A program made the translations under genes and the position numbers. From positions 62,001-126,000 of the forward strand of contig NZ_QKKX01000003.1 in the NCBI RefSeq assembly GCF_003434305.1: a stretch of 64,000 bases of DNA, written 5' to 3'. The number at the start of each line of letters is the position of its first letter. The first letter of the stretch is position 1. Below are positions 19,993-30,970 of the stretch, piece after piece. The stretch is from Micromonospora sp. MW-13 (GTDB lineage Bacteria; Actinomycetota; Actinomycetes; Mycobacteriales; Micromonosporaceae). Below the pieces are notes generated by a model. That model did not search any database. It was not told the origin of the DNA and worked only from the letters and a program-made list of their open reading frames with translations.

Positions 19993-21102
19993 TCAGGTCG
20001 CCGCCAGCCGGCGCAGGAATCGGCCACCCAGGTCGGCGACCTGGGTGGCGTCCAGGTCGAGGGCCGGGGCCGCCACGGTGACCTCGGCCATCGCCAGGCC
20101 CGGGACCTCGGTGTCCCGCCAGCCGCCGACGAACCAGGCCTTCTCCTCCTCGGCGAGGGCGAGGTTGGCCGCGTTGAGCCGATCCGCCGGGTGCGGCAGC
20201 CAGAGCCGGAACTGATGGGTGTGCGGAGGCGTCGGATACACCCGGGCGCCGGGCAACCCGGCCAGGGCGGTGGCCACCGCTGCCGCGTGTGCCACGTACC
20301 CGGGCAGGCGGGGGAGCTCCCGGTCCAGCCCGACCAGCGCGGCAGCCGCCGCCGGCCACTGCTGGAACAGCGTGCCCCCGTAGCGGTGCCGCCAGTCCCG
20401 GGCGTACCGGACCAGCCGGGCGTCCCCGGCGAGGGCCGCGCCGGAGACGCCGCCGAGCGACTTGTAGAACGAGACGTACGTGCTGTCGGCGAGCCCGGCG
20501 ACCGTGGCCAGCGGCTGCCCCAGGTGCGGGGTCGACTCCCACAGCCGGGCGCCGTCGAGGTGCACCCGGGCGCCGGCCTCCCGGGCCGCGCCGACCACCG
20601 CGACCAGCTCGTCCCAGGTGGGCAGCACGAAGCCCGCGTCGCGCAGCGGCAGCTCCAGCAGCAGGGTGCCGACCGGCTCGGCCAGTTCGGCCACCTCCTC
20701 GGCGGTCGGGTTGCGCGGCGCGGTCGTGGTGCGCACCGCGCGCAACCCGCCGAGCAGCGCGTACGCGTCCCGCTCGTGCAGCATCAGGTGGCCCAGCGGG
20801 TGCAGGCCGACCGTGGTCCGGCCGGTCAGCTCCGCGCCGTACCGGAGGGCGACCTGCTGGGCCATCGTGCCGGTGGGGAAGAAGGCGGCGGCCTGCGTGC
20901 CGAGCAGCTCGGCGACCCGTAGTTCCAGCGCCTCGACCGGGCCGCCCTCGCCGTAGATGTCCGGGAGCGAGTCCGGGGCGAGCGCGGCCCGGACGGCGTC
21001 GAGGTGCTCGGCCATCGACACCGGCCGGACGCCGGAGAGCACCCGGTCGCAGCCGCGCAGGGCGGCCAGCCGGCGGACCCGCTCGGCGGGCCCGTCGTTC
21101 AC
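19993..21102 (-). CDS. Threonine aldolase-family (beta-eliminating lyase) PLP enzyme
   Basis: 369 residues, fold type I. The family cleaves L-threonine or related beta-hydroxy amino acids to glycine and an aldehyde. YGEGGPVEALELRVAELLG, FPTGTMAQQVALR, HLDGARLWE and the PLP lysine in SFYKSLGG are present. The start at GTG 21102 overlaps the stop of the aminotransferase gene upstream (GTGA), so they form a coupled operon. Substrate cannot be told from sequence. Confidence 0.88.
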   Translation of the reverse strand: MNDGPAERVRRLAALRGCDRVLSGVRPVSMAEHLDAVRAALAPDSLPDIYGEGGPVEALELRVAELLGTQAAAFFPTGTMAQQVALRYGAELTGRTTVGLHPLGHLMLHERDAYALLGGLRAVRTTTAPRNPTAEEVAELAEPVGTLLLELPLRDAGFVLPTWDELVAVVGAAREAGARVHLDGARLWESTPHLGQPLATVAGLADSTYVSFYKSLGGVSGAALAGDARLVRYARDWRHRYGGTLFQQWPAAAAALVGLDRELPRLPGYVAHAAAVATALAGLPGARVYPTPPHTHQFRLWLPHPADRLNAANLALAEEEKAWFVGGWRDTEVPGLAMAEVTVAAPALDLDATQVADLGGRFLRRLAAT

Positions 21103-22295
21103 CTGTCGGCTCCCAGCCGGCGCAGCCGGGCGACGGCCTCGGTGAGCACCTCCGGGCGCTTGCAGAAGGCGAACCGGACCAGCCGCCGGCCCGCCTCGGC
21201 ATCGTCGTAGAACACCTGGGTCGGCACGGCGACCACCCCGCAGCGCTCCGGCAGCGACCGGCAGAACTCGATCCCGTCGCGCCCGCCGAGCCCGGTGACG
21301 TCGGCGGTGACGAAGTACGTTCCCTCCGGGGTGAGCACGTCGAAACCGGCGTCGGTCAGCCCGGCGACGAGCTGGTCCCGGCGGGCCCGCATGCCGGCCG
21401 CGAAGTCGGCGAAGTACCCGTCCGGCAGGGCGAGGGCCACCGCCACCGCCGGCTGCAACGGCGCGGCGTTGACGAAGGTGAGGAACTGCTTGACCCGCAG
21501 CGCCGCCGACACCAGCGGGGCGGGGCCGCTGACCCAGCCGACCTTCCAGCCGGTGCAGGAGAACGTCTTGCCGGCCGAGGAGACCCGCAGGGTGCGCTCC
21601 CGCATCCCGGGCAGGGTGGCCAGCGGCACGTGGGGCGCGGCGGCGTCGGCGAAGACCAGGTGCTCGTACACCTCGTCGGTCACCGCGTACGCGTCGTGCT
21701 CGCGGCACAGCTCGGCCACCAGGGCCAGCTCGCCCGGGGTGAAGACCTTGCCGGTCGGGTTGTGCGGCGAGTTCAGCAGCACCAGCCGGGTCCGCGGCCC
21801 GAACGCGGCGCGCAGGGCGTCCGGGTCGAAGGCGTACCGGCCGTCCGGGCCCGGGCGCAGGGTCACCGGCCGCCGCACCGCCCCGGCGAGGGCGATCGAG
21901 GCCGCGTACGAGTCGTAGTACGGCTCGAAGCAGATCACCTCGTCGCCCGGCTCGCAGAGGGCGAGGATGCTCGCGGCGATCGCCTCGGTGGCCCCGGCCG
22001 TGACCACGATCTCGCCGGCCGGGTCGTACTCCAGGCCCCAGAACCGGCGCTGGTGACCGGCGACGGCGGCACGCAGCGCGGGGATGCCCGGACCGGGCGG
22101 GTACTGGTTCTGCCCGCCCCGCAGTGCCTCGGCGGCGGCGGCGAGCATCTCCGGTGGACCGTCGGTGTCCGGGAAACCCTGGCCCAGGTTGACCGCGCCG
22201 GTGCGCACGGCCAGGGCGGACATCTCGGCGAAGATCGTCGTCCCGAAGGGGCGCATCCGGGCAACCAGCGGGTCGACATCGGGGGGCGTCGTCAC
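21099..22295 (-). CDS. Class I/II pyridoxal-phosphate aminotransferase
   Basis: 398 residues. The fold-type-I pattern is clear: NLGQGFPDTDGP, TAGATEAIAASILAL, NSPHNPTGKVF, DEVYEHLVF, the PLP lysine in SSAGKTFSCTGWKVGW, and a C-terminal RFAFCK with the substrate-carboxylate Arg. Closest by feel to the YbdL/kynurenine-aminotransferase and putative DapC group. It is first in an operon with the threonine aldolase-like gene, suggesting joint amino-acid turnover. Confidence 0.88.
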   Translation of the reverse strand: MTTPPDVDPLVARMRPFGTTIFAEMSALAVRTGAVNLGQGFPDTDGPPEMLAAAAEALRGGQNQYPPGPGIPALRAAVAGHQRRFWGLEYDPAGEIVVTAGATEAIAASILALCEPGDEVICFEPYYDSYAASIALAGAVRRPVTLRPGPDGRYAFDPDALRAAFGPRTRLVLLNSPHNPTGKVFTPGELALVAELCREHDAYAVTDEVYEHLVFADAAAPHVPLATLPGMRERTLRVSSAGKTFSCTGWKVGWVSGPAPLVSAALRVKQFLTFVNAAPLQPAVAVALALPDGYFADFAAGMRARRDQLVAGLTDAGFDVLTPEGTYFVTADVTGLGGRDGIEFCRSLPERCGVVAVPTQVFYDDAEAGRRLVRFAFCKRPEVLTEAVARLRRLGADR

Positions 22296-22334
22296 CCGGG
22301 TCAGCCTACGGGCCGGGGTTCGGCCACGCCCACC

Positions 22335-23315
22335 TCAGCCGGTCGAGCAGGTGGTGCGCCAGACTGCCGTGGTCGTGTCGGTCGCCGGTGGGCCCGCCCC
22401 GGTGACCGACAGTCGGCAGGTGAGCGGTTCGTTCTCGCCGTAGGGCCGGGTGGCCTCCACCATGACCCGGCTCTGCCCGTTGGTCCTGATGGTGGTCCGC
22501 CAGGGCAGCTTCGCGCTGTCGACATGGATCAGGTCGCTGTCGGCGTCGAAGTACGCGACGTCGGCCCGGCCGCCCCCGGTGACCTCGTAGACCACCGTCA
22601 CCGGAGCCGGGCCGGCGGTCGGCCGGGTCACCGGCTTCTTCGACGGGTCGGCGGGGAAGGTGGGCGGGTCGACCGGCTCGGTTCCGTCCTCGTCGTACCA
22701 GGGGTCGACCGGCTCGGTCTCGTCCTTGTCGTACCAGGGGTCGCCTGCTGTCGTCCTGTCCTCCGCTGCGGCGGTGACGAGCCCGCCCAGGCCGGCGCAG
22801 CAGCACAGCCCGAGCACCAGGACGACCACCAGCCCGATCACGAGCGCGATCACCTTCGCGTCGCCGCCCGAGCGGGTGGGCGGCTGCCCCGGGTATGCGA
22901 ACGGCGGCGGATAGCCGGCCGGGGGCCAACCGGCGTGCGCGGGGTTTCCCCCGGCGGGCCAGCCGGGCTGGGTGGGGCCGGGCTGGGTGGGAGGCCAGCC
23001 CGCCGGGACGTACCCCGACCGGGGCTGCCCTCCGGGGAGAGATCCGCCCGCCGCCGACGCCTCCGCGGTGGCGGCGGGCGGGAGACCCGCATCGCTCGCC
23101 GCCGACGGGTCCCACGGCTCCGGCGCCGCCCACGGCTTCGGTGGGGCGAGCGGGCTGAGGGGCGCCCACGGTGCGGCACCCGGTGTCGAGGGTGCCGGGG
23201 CCGGGGGGAGGCCCGGGACGGACGAGGGTGCCTGGTCCGGCGCGGGCGTCGGAGGGCCGCCGGGGTCGGTGCCGGGGGACTGGCTCGGCTCGGGGGTCGA
23301 CGACGCCTCGGACAT
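22335..23315 (-). CDS. Pro-rich single-pass membrane protein with MmpS-like C-terminal domain
   Basis: 326 residues. About 150 Pro/Ala/Gly-rich, probably cytoplasmic residues lead to one membrane helix (VIALVIGLVVVLVLGLCCCAGLGGL). Outside follows a linker with two consecutive 12-residue repeats (DPWYDKDETEPV, DPWYDEDGTEPV) and a beta-rich domain. That domain has the MmpS-like pattern VTVVYEVTGGGRADVAYFDADSD ending in PLTCRLSV. MmpS proteins assist MmpL exporters, but no MmpL gene is near. It is separated from the aminotransferase by about 40 bases and may share its transcript. Confidence 0.75.
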   Translation of the reverse strand: MSEASSTPEPSQSPGTDPGGPPTPAPDQAPSSVPGLPPAPAPSTPGAAPWAPLSPLAPPKPWAAPEPWDPSAASDAGLPPAATAEASAAGGSLPGGQPRSGYVPAGWPPTQPGPTQPGWPAGGNPAHAGWPPAGYPPPFAYPGQPPTRSGGDAKVIALVIGLVVVLVLGLCCCAGLGGLVTAAAEDRTTAGDPWYDKDETEPVDPWYDEDGTEPVDPPTFPADPSKKPVTRPTAGPAPVTVVYEVTGGGRADVAYFDADSDLIHVDSAKLPWRTTIRTNGQSRVMVEATRPYGENEPLTCRLSVTGAGPPATDTTTAVWRTTCSTG

Positions 23316-23584
23316 CGGAGGGCTCCGGGGGAGGGGCGCGGACGTGGCCGCGGAGGGAACGGGTACGCCGGGGACCGTTACCGAGACCGGCTCCCCGCGA
23401 GGAGGCCCTCAATGTACGCGTCCGGTCCGCCCGGCGGGCCCCTGCTGGTGGGCGCCGTCCGGCCGGAACAGGGGGCCCAGAGGTGGGGGAGTTTCGTTCC
23501 CGAGACCGCCACGCCTCACCCGTTCGCTCAAATCCAGTGCTTGTTTACCCGGCTTCCGCGCACACGAGATGAGCGAAACTGGGT

Positions 23585-23590
23585 TAGGCT
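23585..23590 (+). promoter_or_regulatory. Leaderless -10 box of glmS
   Basis: TAGGCT with seven bases to ATG 23598. No ribosome site separates them. A glmS ribozyme, known from Firmicutes, therefore has no room here. Confidence 0.6.
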
Positions 23591-23597
23591 GCGGGTC

Positions 23598-25511
<1,914 letters not shown>

Positions 25512-25525
25512 CCGCCCGCCGGCAC

Positions 25526-25558
25526 CGGCCCCCTCCGCCCGCCGCCGGCAGGGGGCCG
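25526..25558. terminator. Probable terminator hairpin after glmS
   Basis: CGGCCCCCT (25526-25534) pairs with AGGGGGCCG (25550-25558) around a 15-base GC-rich loop. It lies between convergent genes and has no T-tract. Confidence 0.45.
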
Positions 25559-25589
25559 CCGCGTCTCCCGGGGCACGCCGCGTCACCCG

Positions 25590-27230
25590 TCACCGGCCCA
25601 GGACGACGCGGGCCATGCCGTCCAGCGCCGGATTGCCGTGCTCCCAGTAGCCGGTGTGGCCGTACCGGCCGCTGGGAAAGGTCCGGCCGCCGAAGCCCGG
25701 GTCGGCCGGGTCGTGCCCGAACCACAACTCGTGGTCGTCCCGGGCGGTCAGCACCGCCGCCAGCGGGCTGAGCCCGCGCAGCACCCGGCGGGGCAGCTCG
25801 TCCGGGGCAGGGGCCAGCCGGATCGCGTCGTCCGGCGCGGTGCTCGCCCAGACCTCGCCCGAGGGCAGGCGCAGCCCGTCGGCCCGGTCCACACCCACCC
25901 CGGGGGAGCCCACGAACACCAGCGCGTCGGCCGCGAGACCGTGGTCCCGGGCGGCGCTGCCCACGACCAGCGAGCCGTAGCTGTGCCCGAGCACCGTCTG
26001 CCGGGCCGGCGGGCCGTCGTGGGTGGCCCGCAGCCCCTCCTGGAAGCGGTGCAGCGCCGGGCCGGCGTCCCGCGCCTGGTCGGGCAGGACGGCCTCGTGC
26101 AGGAAGTCCGGCGCGTCGTAGTCCAGCCAGAGCACCGCCGCCGTCGCCCCCGTCGGGTCCAGCGCCGCGCACCGGGCCTGCACCCGGCCCGCCCGGCCCA
26201 GTTCCCCGGTGGCGTCGGCGAGGCCGGCGGTCATCCCCGGGACGTACGTCAGCACCCGGTCGGCCCGGTCCGGGTCGCCCAGTGCCACGATCGCCCGGCC
26301 CTCGCCGCCCGGGTCGAGCCCCAGCAGGTACGCGCGGGGCTGTCCGCCGCCGGCCAGCCGGGCGGTCAGCGCGTCCAGGCCGGCCAGGGTCGCCCCCACC
26401 CGCGCCAGCCCGGCCGTCTCCACCGGCCCGTGCGGCCACCGGCCCAGCAACCGCCGCCGCTCGGCCAGCAGCACCTCCCGCCGCCGGTCGACCAGCAGCC
26501 GGTTCGCCTGGTCCCGCGCCGCCGCCGGCACCCCGTCGAGCCGGCCGACCAGGTCCGGCTCACGGGCCACCAGCCAGCGGCGCTGGGCCGGGGTGAGCCC
26601 GGCCCACCAGGACCGGACGGTCGACGGGTCGGCGCCGGGCGCCGGACGCCAGGGCGGGGGCGGGGCCACCCAGCCCGCACGGGCCGCCGCGGTCAGTTCG
26701 TCGAGCCGGCCAGCCGCCTCCCGGTCGGCCCCGTCGGCCAGCGCGAGGGCGGCGGTCACGGCGGCGGCCACCCGCGCCACCGGCGGGGCGGGCGCCCCAG
26801 GCCGGGCCCCCGCCGGGTCCGCGCTCACCCGCCCCCGCCGGTCGATGCGCACCCCGCCGGCCTCGGCCAGGGCGACGGCCTCGGCCAGCCCGGCCCTGGC
26901 CCGGCTCAGCCGCCCGGCCAGCTCGGTGAGCACCTGGTCGGCCTCGATCAGCGCCGGCGCGAGGGCGGCCAAATCGGCCCGGAAGGCGGCGATCCGCCCG
27001 CCGGCCGCACCGGCGGCGGCTCCCGTCCATCCGGCGCGCAGCGCCCCGGCCGCACCGGCCAGCTCGGCCGACCGCCGGTCGACCAGCCCGGTCAGGCCCC
27101 GCCAGGCCGTCCCGGCAGCCGCCCAGCCGGCCGGGTCGGCCGCCCACAGTCGGGCGTAGCCGCCGATCCCGGCGGAGGCACCCGGCGTGCCGGCGTGCCT
27201 CTCCGACGCGTGCCTCGCCGACGCGCTCAC
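25590..27230 (-). CDS. DUF1023 alpha/beta hydrolase with WXG-like helical N-terminus
   Basis: 546 residues. The first roughly 250 residues are Ala-rich helices resembling a WXG100/LXG-type bundle (WRGLTGLVDRRSAELAGAAGALRAGWTG). The rest is an alpha/beta hydrolase of the DUF1023 type, with nucleophile elbow GHSYGS, DYDAPDFLHEA earlier, and the closing HTGYWEHGNPALDGMARVVLGR carrying the catalytic-His region. GTG 27230 overlaps the stop of the small helical gene upstream (GTGA). Such pairs are common in actinobacteria and are linked by family resemblance to type VII secretion; export has not been shown here. Confidence 0.82.
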   Translation of the reverse strand: MSASARHASERHAGTPGASAGIGGYARLWAADPAGWAAAGTAWRGLTGLVDRRSAELAGAAGALRAGWTGAAAGAAGGRIAAFRADLAALAPALIEADQVLTELAGRLSRARAGLAEAVALAEAGGVRIDRRGRVSADPAGARPGAPAPPVARVAAAVTAALALADGADREAAGRLDELTAAARAGWVAPPPPWRPAPGADPSTVRSWWAGLTPAQRRWLVAREPDLVGRLDGVPAAARDQANRLLVDRRREVLLAERRRLLGRWPHGPVETAGLARVGATLAGLDALTARLAGGGQPRAYLLGLDPGGEGRAIVALGDPDRADRVLTYVPGMTAGLADATGELGRAGRVQARCAALDPTGATAAVLWLDYDAPDFLHEAVLPDQARDAGPALHRFQEGLRATHDGPPARQTVLGHSYGSLVVGSAARDHGLAADALVFVGSPGVGVDRADGLRLPSGEVWASTAPDDAIRLAPAPDELPRRVLRGLSPLAAVLTARDDHELWFGHDPADPGFGGRTFPSGRYGHTGYWEHGNPALDGMARVVLGR

Positions 27231-27523
27231 CGGGGCAGGACCGTCAGCCGGCGGGCCGCCCGCTCGTCGGCCGCCTCGTAGCCTTCGGCGGCGGTGGACA
27301 ACGCCTGTGCGGCGGCGGCCACCCGTGCGCCGAGCCCGCCGCACCACGCGTGCACCGCCGACTCCAGGGCGGCCAGGGCGGGCGCCGACCGCCATCCGGG
27401 CGCCGGCACCACCAGGCCGGGCACCCCGGCCAACCCGTGCCCCAGCCGGTACGCGTCGGCGTCGAGCGTCCCGGCCACCTCCCGCAGCAGCTCGGGGCGG
27501 ACGGTGAACGGCTCATCGCGCAT
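27227..27523 (-). CDS. Small WXG100-like helical protein
   Basis: 98 residues. Two amphipathic helices with a turn near the middle (APGWRSAPALAALESAVHAW) resemble ESX/WXG100-like proteins, though the exact WXG triplet is replaced by GWRS. ATG 27523 has GGAGGAG eight bases upstream. It is translationally coupled to the DUF1023 hydrolase and probably pairs with the helical N-terminus of that protein. No ESX ATPase or protease genes are in the window. Confidence 0.7.
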   Translation of the reverse strand: MRDEPFTVRPELLREVAGTLDADAYRLGHGLAGVPGLVVPAPGWRSAPALAALESAVHAWCGGLGARVAAAAQALSTAAEGYEAADERAARRLTVLPR

Positions 27524-27737
27524 CGGCGCACTCCTCCGGCTCGGTGCCGTCGACGGGCGACGGCGCAACGACGACCACCCCCGGTTCCGACGCCGACGGG
27601 CGACGGCCCCCGACGTTAGGTGGCCCCGGTGCCGGCCGGCACGCCCTGTGGACAACGGGTGTTGGGCGTACCCCCGGGTTGTCCACAGGCGTTGCCCACA
27701 GTCGAACCGGTGGCTAATCTGCGACCGCTTGCGCCGG

Positions 27738-27743
27738 TAGGGT
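27738..27743 (+). promoter_or_regulatory. Leaderless -10 box of acpS
   Basis: TAGGGT followed by six bases and GTG 27750. It lies in the 226-base divergent gap between the WXG-like gene and acpS. Confidence 0.6.
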
Positions 27744-27749
27744 GAGGCG

Positions 27750-28118
27750 GTGATCGTCGCTGTCGGCATCGACGTCGTCCTGGTCGAGCGGTTCGCCAAG
27801 GCGCTGGCGCGGGCGCCGCTGCTCGCCGACCGGCTGTTCACCGAGGCCGAGCGCCACACCGCCGCCGGCAGTCCGCGCTCATCCGAGTCGATGGCCGCCC
27901 GGTTCGCCGCCAAGGAGGCGGTGGCCAAGGCGCTCGGCGCGCCGGCCGGTTTGAGCTGGCACGACTGCGAGGTCGTGCCCGACCCGGACGGCCGGCCCCG
28001 GCTGACCGTGTCCGGCACCGTCGCGGCGGCGGCGGCCGAACGGGGGGTCAACCGCTGGCATCTGTCGTTGTCGCACGACGGGGGGATCGCGTCGGCGATG
28101 GTGGTCGCGGAACGGTGA
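27750..28118 (+). CDS. acpS: Holo-[acyl-carrier-protein] synthase
   Basis: 122 residues, the usual AcpS length. Transfers 4'-phosphopantetheine from CoA to acyl carrier protein. The Mg-binding [10 protein letters not shown] (Asp8-type) and [12 protein letters not shown] (Glu58-type) motifs and the closing [18 protein letters not shown] are present. Starts at GTG 27750, probably on a leaderless transcript. Confidence 0.96.
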   Translation: MIVAVGIDVVLVERFAKALARAPLLADRLFTEAERHTAAGSPRSSESMAARFAAKEAVAKALGAPAGLSWHDCEVVPDPDGRPRLTVSGTVAAAAAERGVNRWHLSLSHDGGIASAMVVAER

Positions 28119-28190
28119 CCGACCGCCGGGCGCACCCGGCGGGGCGATCGACCGGGCCGAGGGTGGACCGCCCCGGACGGACGGCCCCGG

Positions 28191-28281
28191 ACGGCGCAGG
28201 GCAGGGACGGGCCGGCACCGACGGCACAGGGCGCGGACGGGCCCGGCAGGGACGGCACAGGGTACCGACGGGACAGGCAAG
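28191..28281. repeat. Three 30-31-bp tandem repeats between acpS and nnr
   Basis: Units at 28191-28220, 28221-28251 and 28252-28281 each begin ACGGCRCAGGG and carry GACGGG in the middle. They fill much of the 178-base acpS-nnr gap. Confidence 0.75.
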
Positions 28282-28296
28282 GACGGACGGGACGGC

Positions 28297-29766
28297 ATGA
28301 AACCGGTGTGGCGGGTCGCGGACGTACGGGCGGCGGAGGCCGGGCTGATGGCCACCCTCCCCGCCGGAACGCTGATGCAGCGGGCCGCCGCGGGGCTGGC
28401 CCGCCGCTGCGCGCTGCTGCTCGCCGACCGGGGCGGGGTGTACGGCGCCCGGGTGCTGCTGCTGGTCGGCAGCGGCGACAACGGCGGCGACGCCCTGTAC
28501 GCCGGACAGCGGTTGGCCCGCCGGGGCGCGGCCGTCTCGGCCCTGCTGCTCGCCCCCGGGCGGGCGCACGCCGAGGGGCTGGCCGCGTTGCGCGCCGCCG
28601 GGGGCCGGCTGGTGGACCGCCCGCCCGCACAGGTGGACCTGGTGCTGGACGGGATCGTCGGGATCGGCGGCACCGGCGGGCTGCGCGAGGCGGCCGACCG
28701 GCTCGCCGCCGGGCTGCCCGGGCTGCGCGGCCGGGACGGCGTGCGGGCCGCCGTGGTCGCCGTGGACACCCCGAGCGGGGTCGCCGTCGACACCGGTCAC
28801 GTGCCGCCGGCCGCGTCCGGCCGGCCGAACGCGGTCCGCGCCGACGTGACGGTGACGTTCGGCGCGTTGAAGCCGGCGCTGGTGGTCGGCCCGGCAGCGG
28901 CGCTGGCCGGCCAGGTCGAGCTGGTCGACATCGGGCTGGGGCCCTGGCTGCGCGGCACCCCCGCGCTGCGGGTCACCGAGTGGTCCGACGTCGGGCGGTG
29001 GTGGCCGGAGCTGGGCCCGGCCTCGGAGAAGTACACCCGGGGCGTGGTCGGCCTGGCGACCGGCTCGGCGGCGTACCCGGGGGCGGCGGTGCTCTCCGTC
29101 GGCGGCGCGCTCGCCGGGCCGACCGGCCTGGTCCGGTACGCCGGCAGCGCCCGCGCCGACGTGCTGCGCGAGCACCCCTCGGTGATCGCCAGCGGGCGGG
29201 TCGCCGACGCCGGCCGGGTGCAGGCGTGGGTCTGCGGCTCCGGCCTCGGCTCCGGCGAGGAGGCGGCGGCCGAGCTGCGCGCGGTGCTCGCCGCCCCGGT
29301 GCCGGTGGTGCTCGACGCCGACGCGCTGACCCTGCTGGTCGACGGGTCGATGGCGGACCGGCTGCGCAAGCGGGACGCCCCGATCGTGGTCACCCCGCAC
29401 GACCGCGAGTTCGGCCGGCTCTGCGGCGAGGAGCCCGGGGCCGACCGGGCCGGGGCGGCACTGCGGCTGGCCGCCTGGATGAACGCGGTGGTCCTGCTCA
29501 AGGGGGACCGCACGATCGTCGCCACCCCCGACGGTCGGGCGTACGTCAACCCGACCGGCACCCCCGCGCTGGCCACCGGGGGCACGGGCGACGTGCTCGC
29601 CGGGCTGCTCGGCTCGCTGCTGGCCGCCGGGCTGGCCCCGGAGCGGGCGGCCGTCGCGGCGGCGTACCTGCACGGGCTGGCCGGCCGGGAGGCGGCCCGC
29701 GGCGGGCCGGTGACCGCGCCCGACGTGGCCGCCGCCCTCCGCCCGGTCGTCGCCCGGCTGCCCTGA
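28297..29766 (+). CDS. nnr: Bifunctional NAD(P)H-hydrate epimerase / ADP-dependent dehydratase
   Basis: 489 residues. Repairs hydrated NADH/NADPH. The N-terminal YjeF_N epimerase domain (about 1-215) has GSGDNGGDALYAGQRLA. The C-terminal ribokinase-like dehydratase has TPHDREFGRLCG, LKGDRTIVATPDG and the catalytic GGTGDVLAGLLG. Placed between acpS and alr as in other actinobacteria. Confidence 0.96.
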   Translation: MKPVWRVADVRAAEAGLMATLPAGTLMQRAAAGLARRCALLLADRGGVYGARVLLLVGSGDNGGDALYAGQRLARRGAAVSALLLAPGRAHAEGLAALRAAGGRLVDRPPAQVDLVLDGIVGIGGTGGLREAADRLAAGLPGLRGRDGVRAAVVAVDTPSGVAVDTGHVPPAASGRPNAVRADVTVTFGALKPALVVGPAAALAGQVELVDIGLGPWLRGTPALRVTEWSDVGRWWPELGPASEKYTRGVVGLATGSAAYPGAAVLSVGGALAGPTGLVRYAGSARADVLREHPSVIASGRVADAGRVQAWVCGSGLGSGEEAAAELRAVLAAPVPVVLDADALTLLVDGSMADRLRKRDAPIVVTPHDREFGRLCGEEPGADRAGAALRLAAWMNAVVLLKGDRTIVATPDGRAYVNPTGTPALATGGTGDVLAGLLGSLLAAGLAPERAAVAAAYLHGLAGREAARGGPVTAPDVAAALRPVVARLP

Positions 29767-29826
29767 CCTCGGGCCGCCGCCGCGCCGTTCCGGGCGGCTC
29801 CGCCCCGGGTTGATCACCGCGGTCAG

Positions 29827-29832
29827 TAGGCT
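29827..29832 (+). promoter_or_regulatory. Leaderless -10 box of alr
   Basis: TAGGCT followed by six bases and ATG 29839. Confidence 0.6.
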
Positions 29833-29838
29833 GGGGGC

Positions 29839-30957
29839 ATGTGGCAGTCCGAGGTGCGGGTTGATCTTGACGCGATCCGGGAGAACGTGACGCGGCTGCG
29901 GGCCGGGACCAGCGCCGAGGTGATGGCGGTGGTCAAGGCCGACGGGTACGGCCACGGCATGGTCCCCTCGGCCCGCGCGGCGCTCGACGCCGGGGCCGAC
30001 TGGCTCGGCGTCTGCACCCTGGACGAGGCGCTGACCCTGCGCCGGGCCGGACTCACCGCGCCCGTGCTGGCCTGGCTGCTCGCCCCGGGACTGCGGCTGC
30101 ACGAGGGCGTCGCCGCCGGGGTGGACCTGGCCGCCGCGAGCCTGCCCCAGCTCGACGAGATGGTCGAGGCGAGCCGGCGGGCGGACCGCCCGGCCCGGCT
30201 GCACCTGAAGATCGACACCGGGCTGGCGCGCGGCGGGGCCACCGTGGCCGACTGGCCGGCGCTGCTGGAGGCCGCCGCGAAGGCCCAGGCCGACGGCCTG
30301 GTCGAGGTGGTCGGCGTGTGGAGCCACTTCGTGTACGCGGACCTGCCCGGCCACCCCACCATCGACCGCCAGCTCGCCGTCTTCCACGAGGGGCTGGACA
30401 TGGTCGAGCGGGCCGGGTTGCGCCCGCGCTACCGGCACCTGGCCAACTCCGCCGCCACCCTGACCCGCTCCGACACCCACTTCGACCTGGTCCGGCCCGG
30501 GGTCGCGGTCTACGGGCTCTCCCCGGTGGCCGGCGAGCGGTTCGGGCTGCGCCCGGCGATGACCGCCCGGGCCCGGGTCATGCTCACCAAGCGGGTCCCG
30601 GCGGGCAGCGGCGTCTCGTACGGCCACACCTACCTCACCGAGAGCGACGCCAACCTGGCCGTGGTGCCGCTCGGCTACGCCGACGGGGTGCCCCGGCACG
30701 CCTCGAACGGCGGCCCGGTGCAGCTCGCCGGCAAGCGGCGGTCCGTCTCCGGCCGGGTCTGCATGGACCAGTTCGTGGTCGACTGCGGCGACGACCCGGT
30801 GGCCGCCGGTGACGTGGTGACCCTGTTCGGCCCCGGCACCGACGGCGAGCCGACCGCCGACGACTGGGCGGACGCGGCCGGCACCATCAACTACGAGATC
30901 GTCACCCGGTTCGGCGGGGTCCGGGTGCCCCGCGTCTACGACGGCGAGCGGCCGTGA
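29839..30957 (+). CDS. alr: Alanine racemase
   Basis: 372 residues. Makes D-alanine for peptidoglycan. PLP lysine in VKADGYGHG (residue about 34), catalytic Tyr in GVSYGHTY, and VCMDQFVVDCG near the C-terminus. Begins a short plus-strand operon with the hydrolase and tsaE. Confidence 0.98.
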   Translation: MWQSEVRVDLDAIRENVTRLRAGTSAEVMAVVKADGYGHGMVPSARAALDAGADWLGVCTLDEALTLRRAGLTAPVLAWLLAPGLRLHEGVAAGVDLAAASLPQLDEMVEASRRADRPARLHLKIDTGLARGGATVADWPALLEAAAKAQADGLVEVVGVWSHFVYADLPGHPTIDRQLAVFHEGLDMVERAGLRPRYRHLANSAATLTRSDTHFDLVRPGVAVYGLSPVAGERFGLRPAMTARARVMLTKRVPAGSGVSYGHTYLTESDANLAVVPLGYADGVPRHASNGGPVQLAGKRRSVSGRVCMDQFVVDCGDDPVAAGDVVTLFGPGTDGEPTADDWADAAGTINYEIVTRFGGVRVPRVYDGERP

Positions 30958-30970
30958 CCGGGCCGGCGGC

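Noticed and set aside
23316..23597. glmS ribozyme
   Set aside because: The -10 box lies seven bases before ATG 23598, leaving no leader, and no ribozyme core is visible.
20289..23597. Plus-strand ORF continuing upstream of glmS for over 1000 codons
   Set aside because: It is Arg/Pro-rich shadow sequence opposite three minus-strand genes; GlmS needs Cys right after the initiator Met.
27524..27749. Coding gene in the gap before acpS
   Set aside because: Short frames only; the region is a divergent promoter gap with mixed composition.
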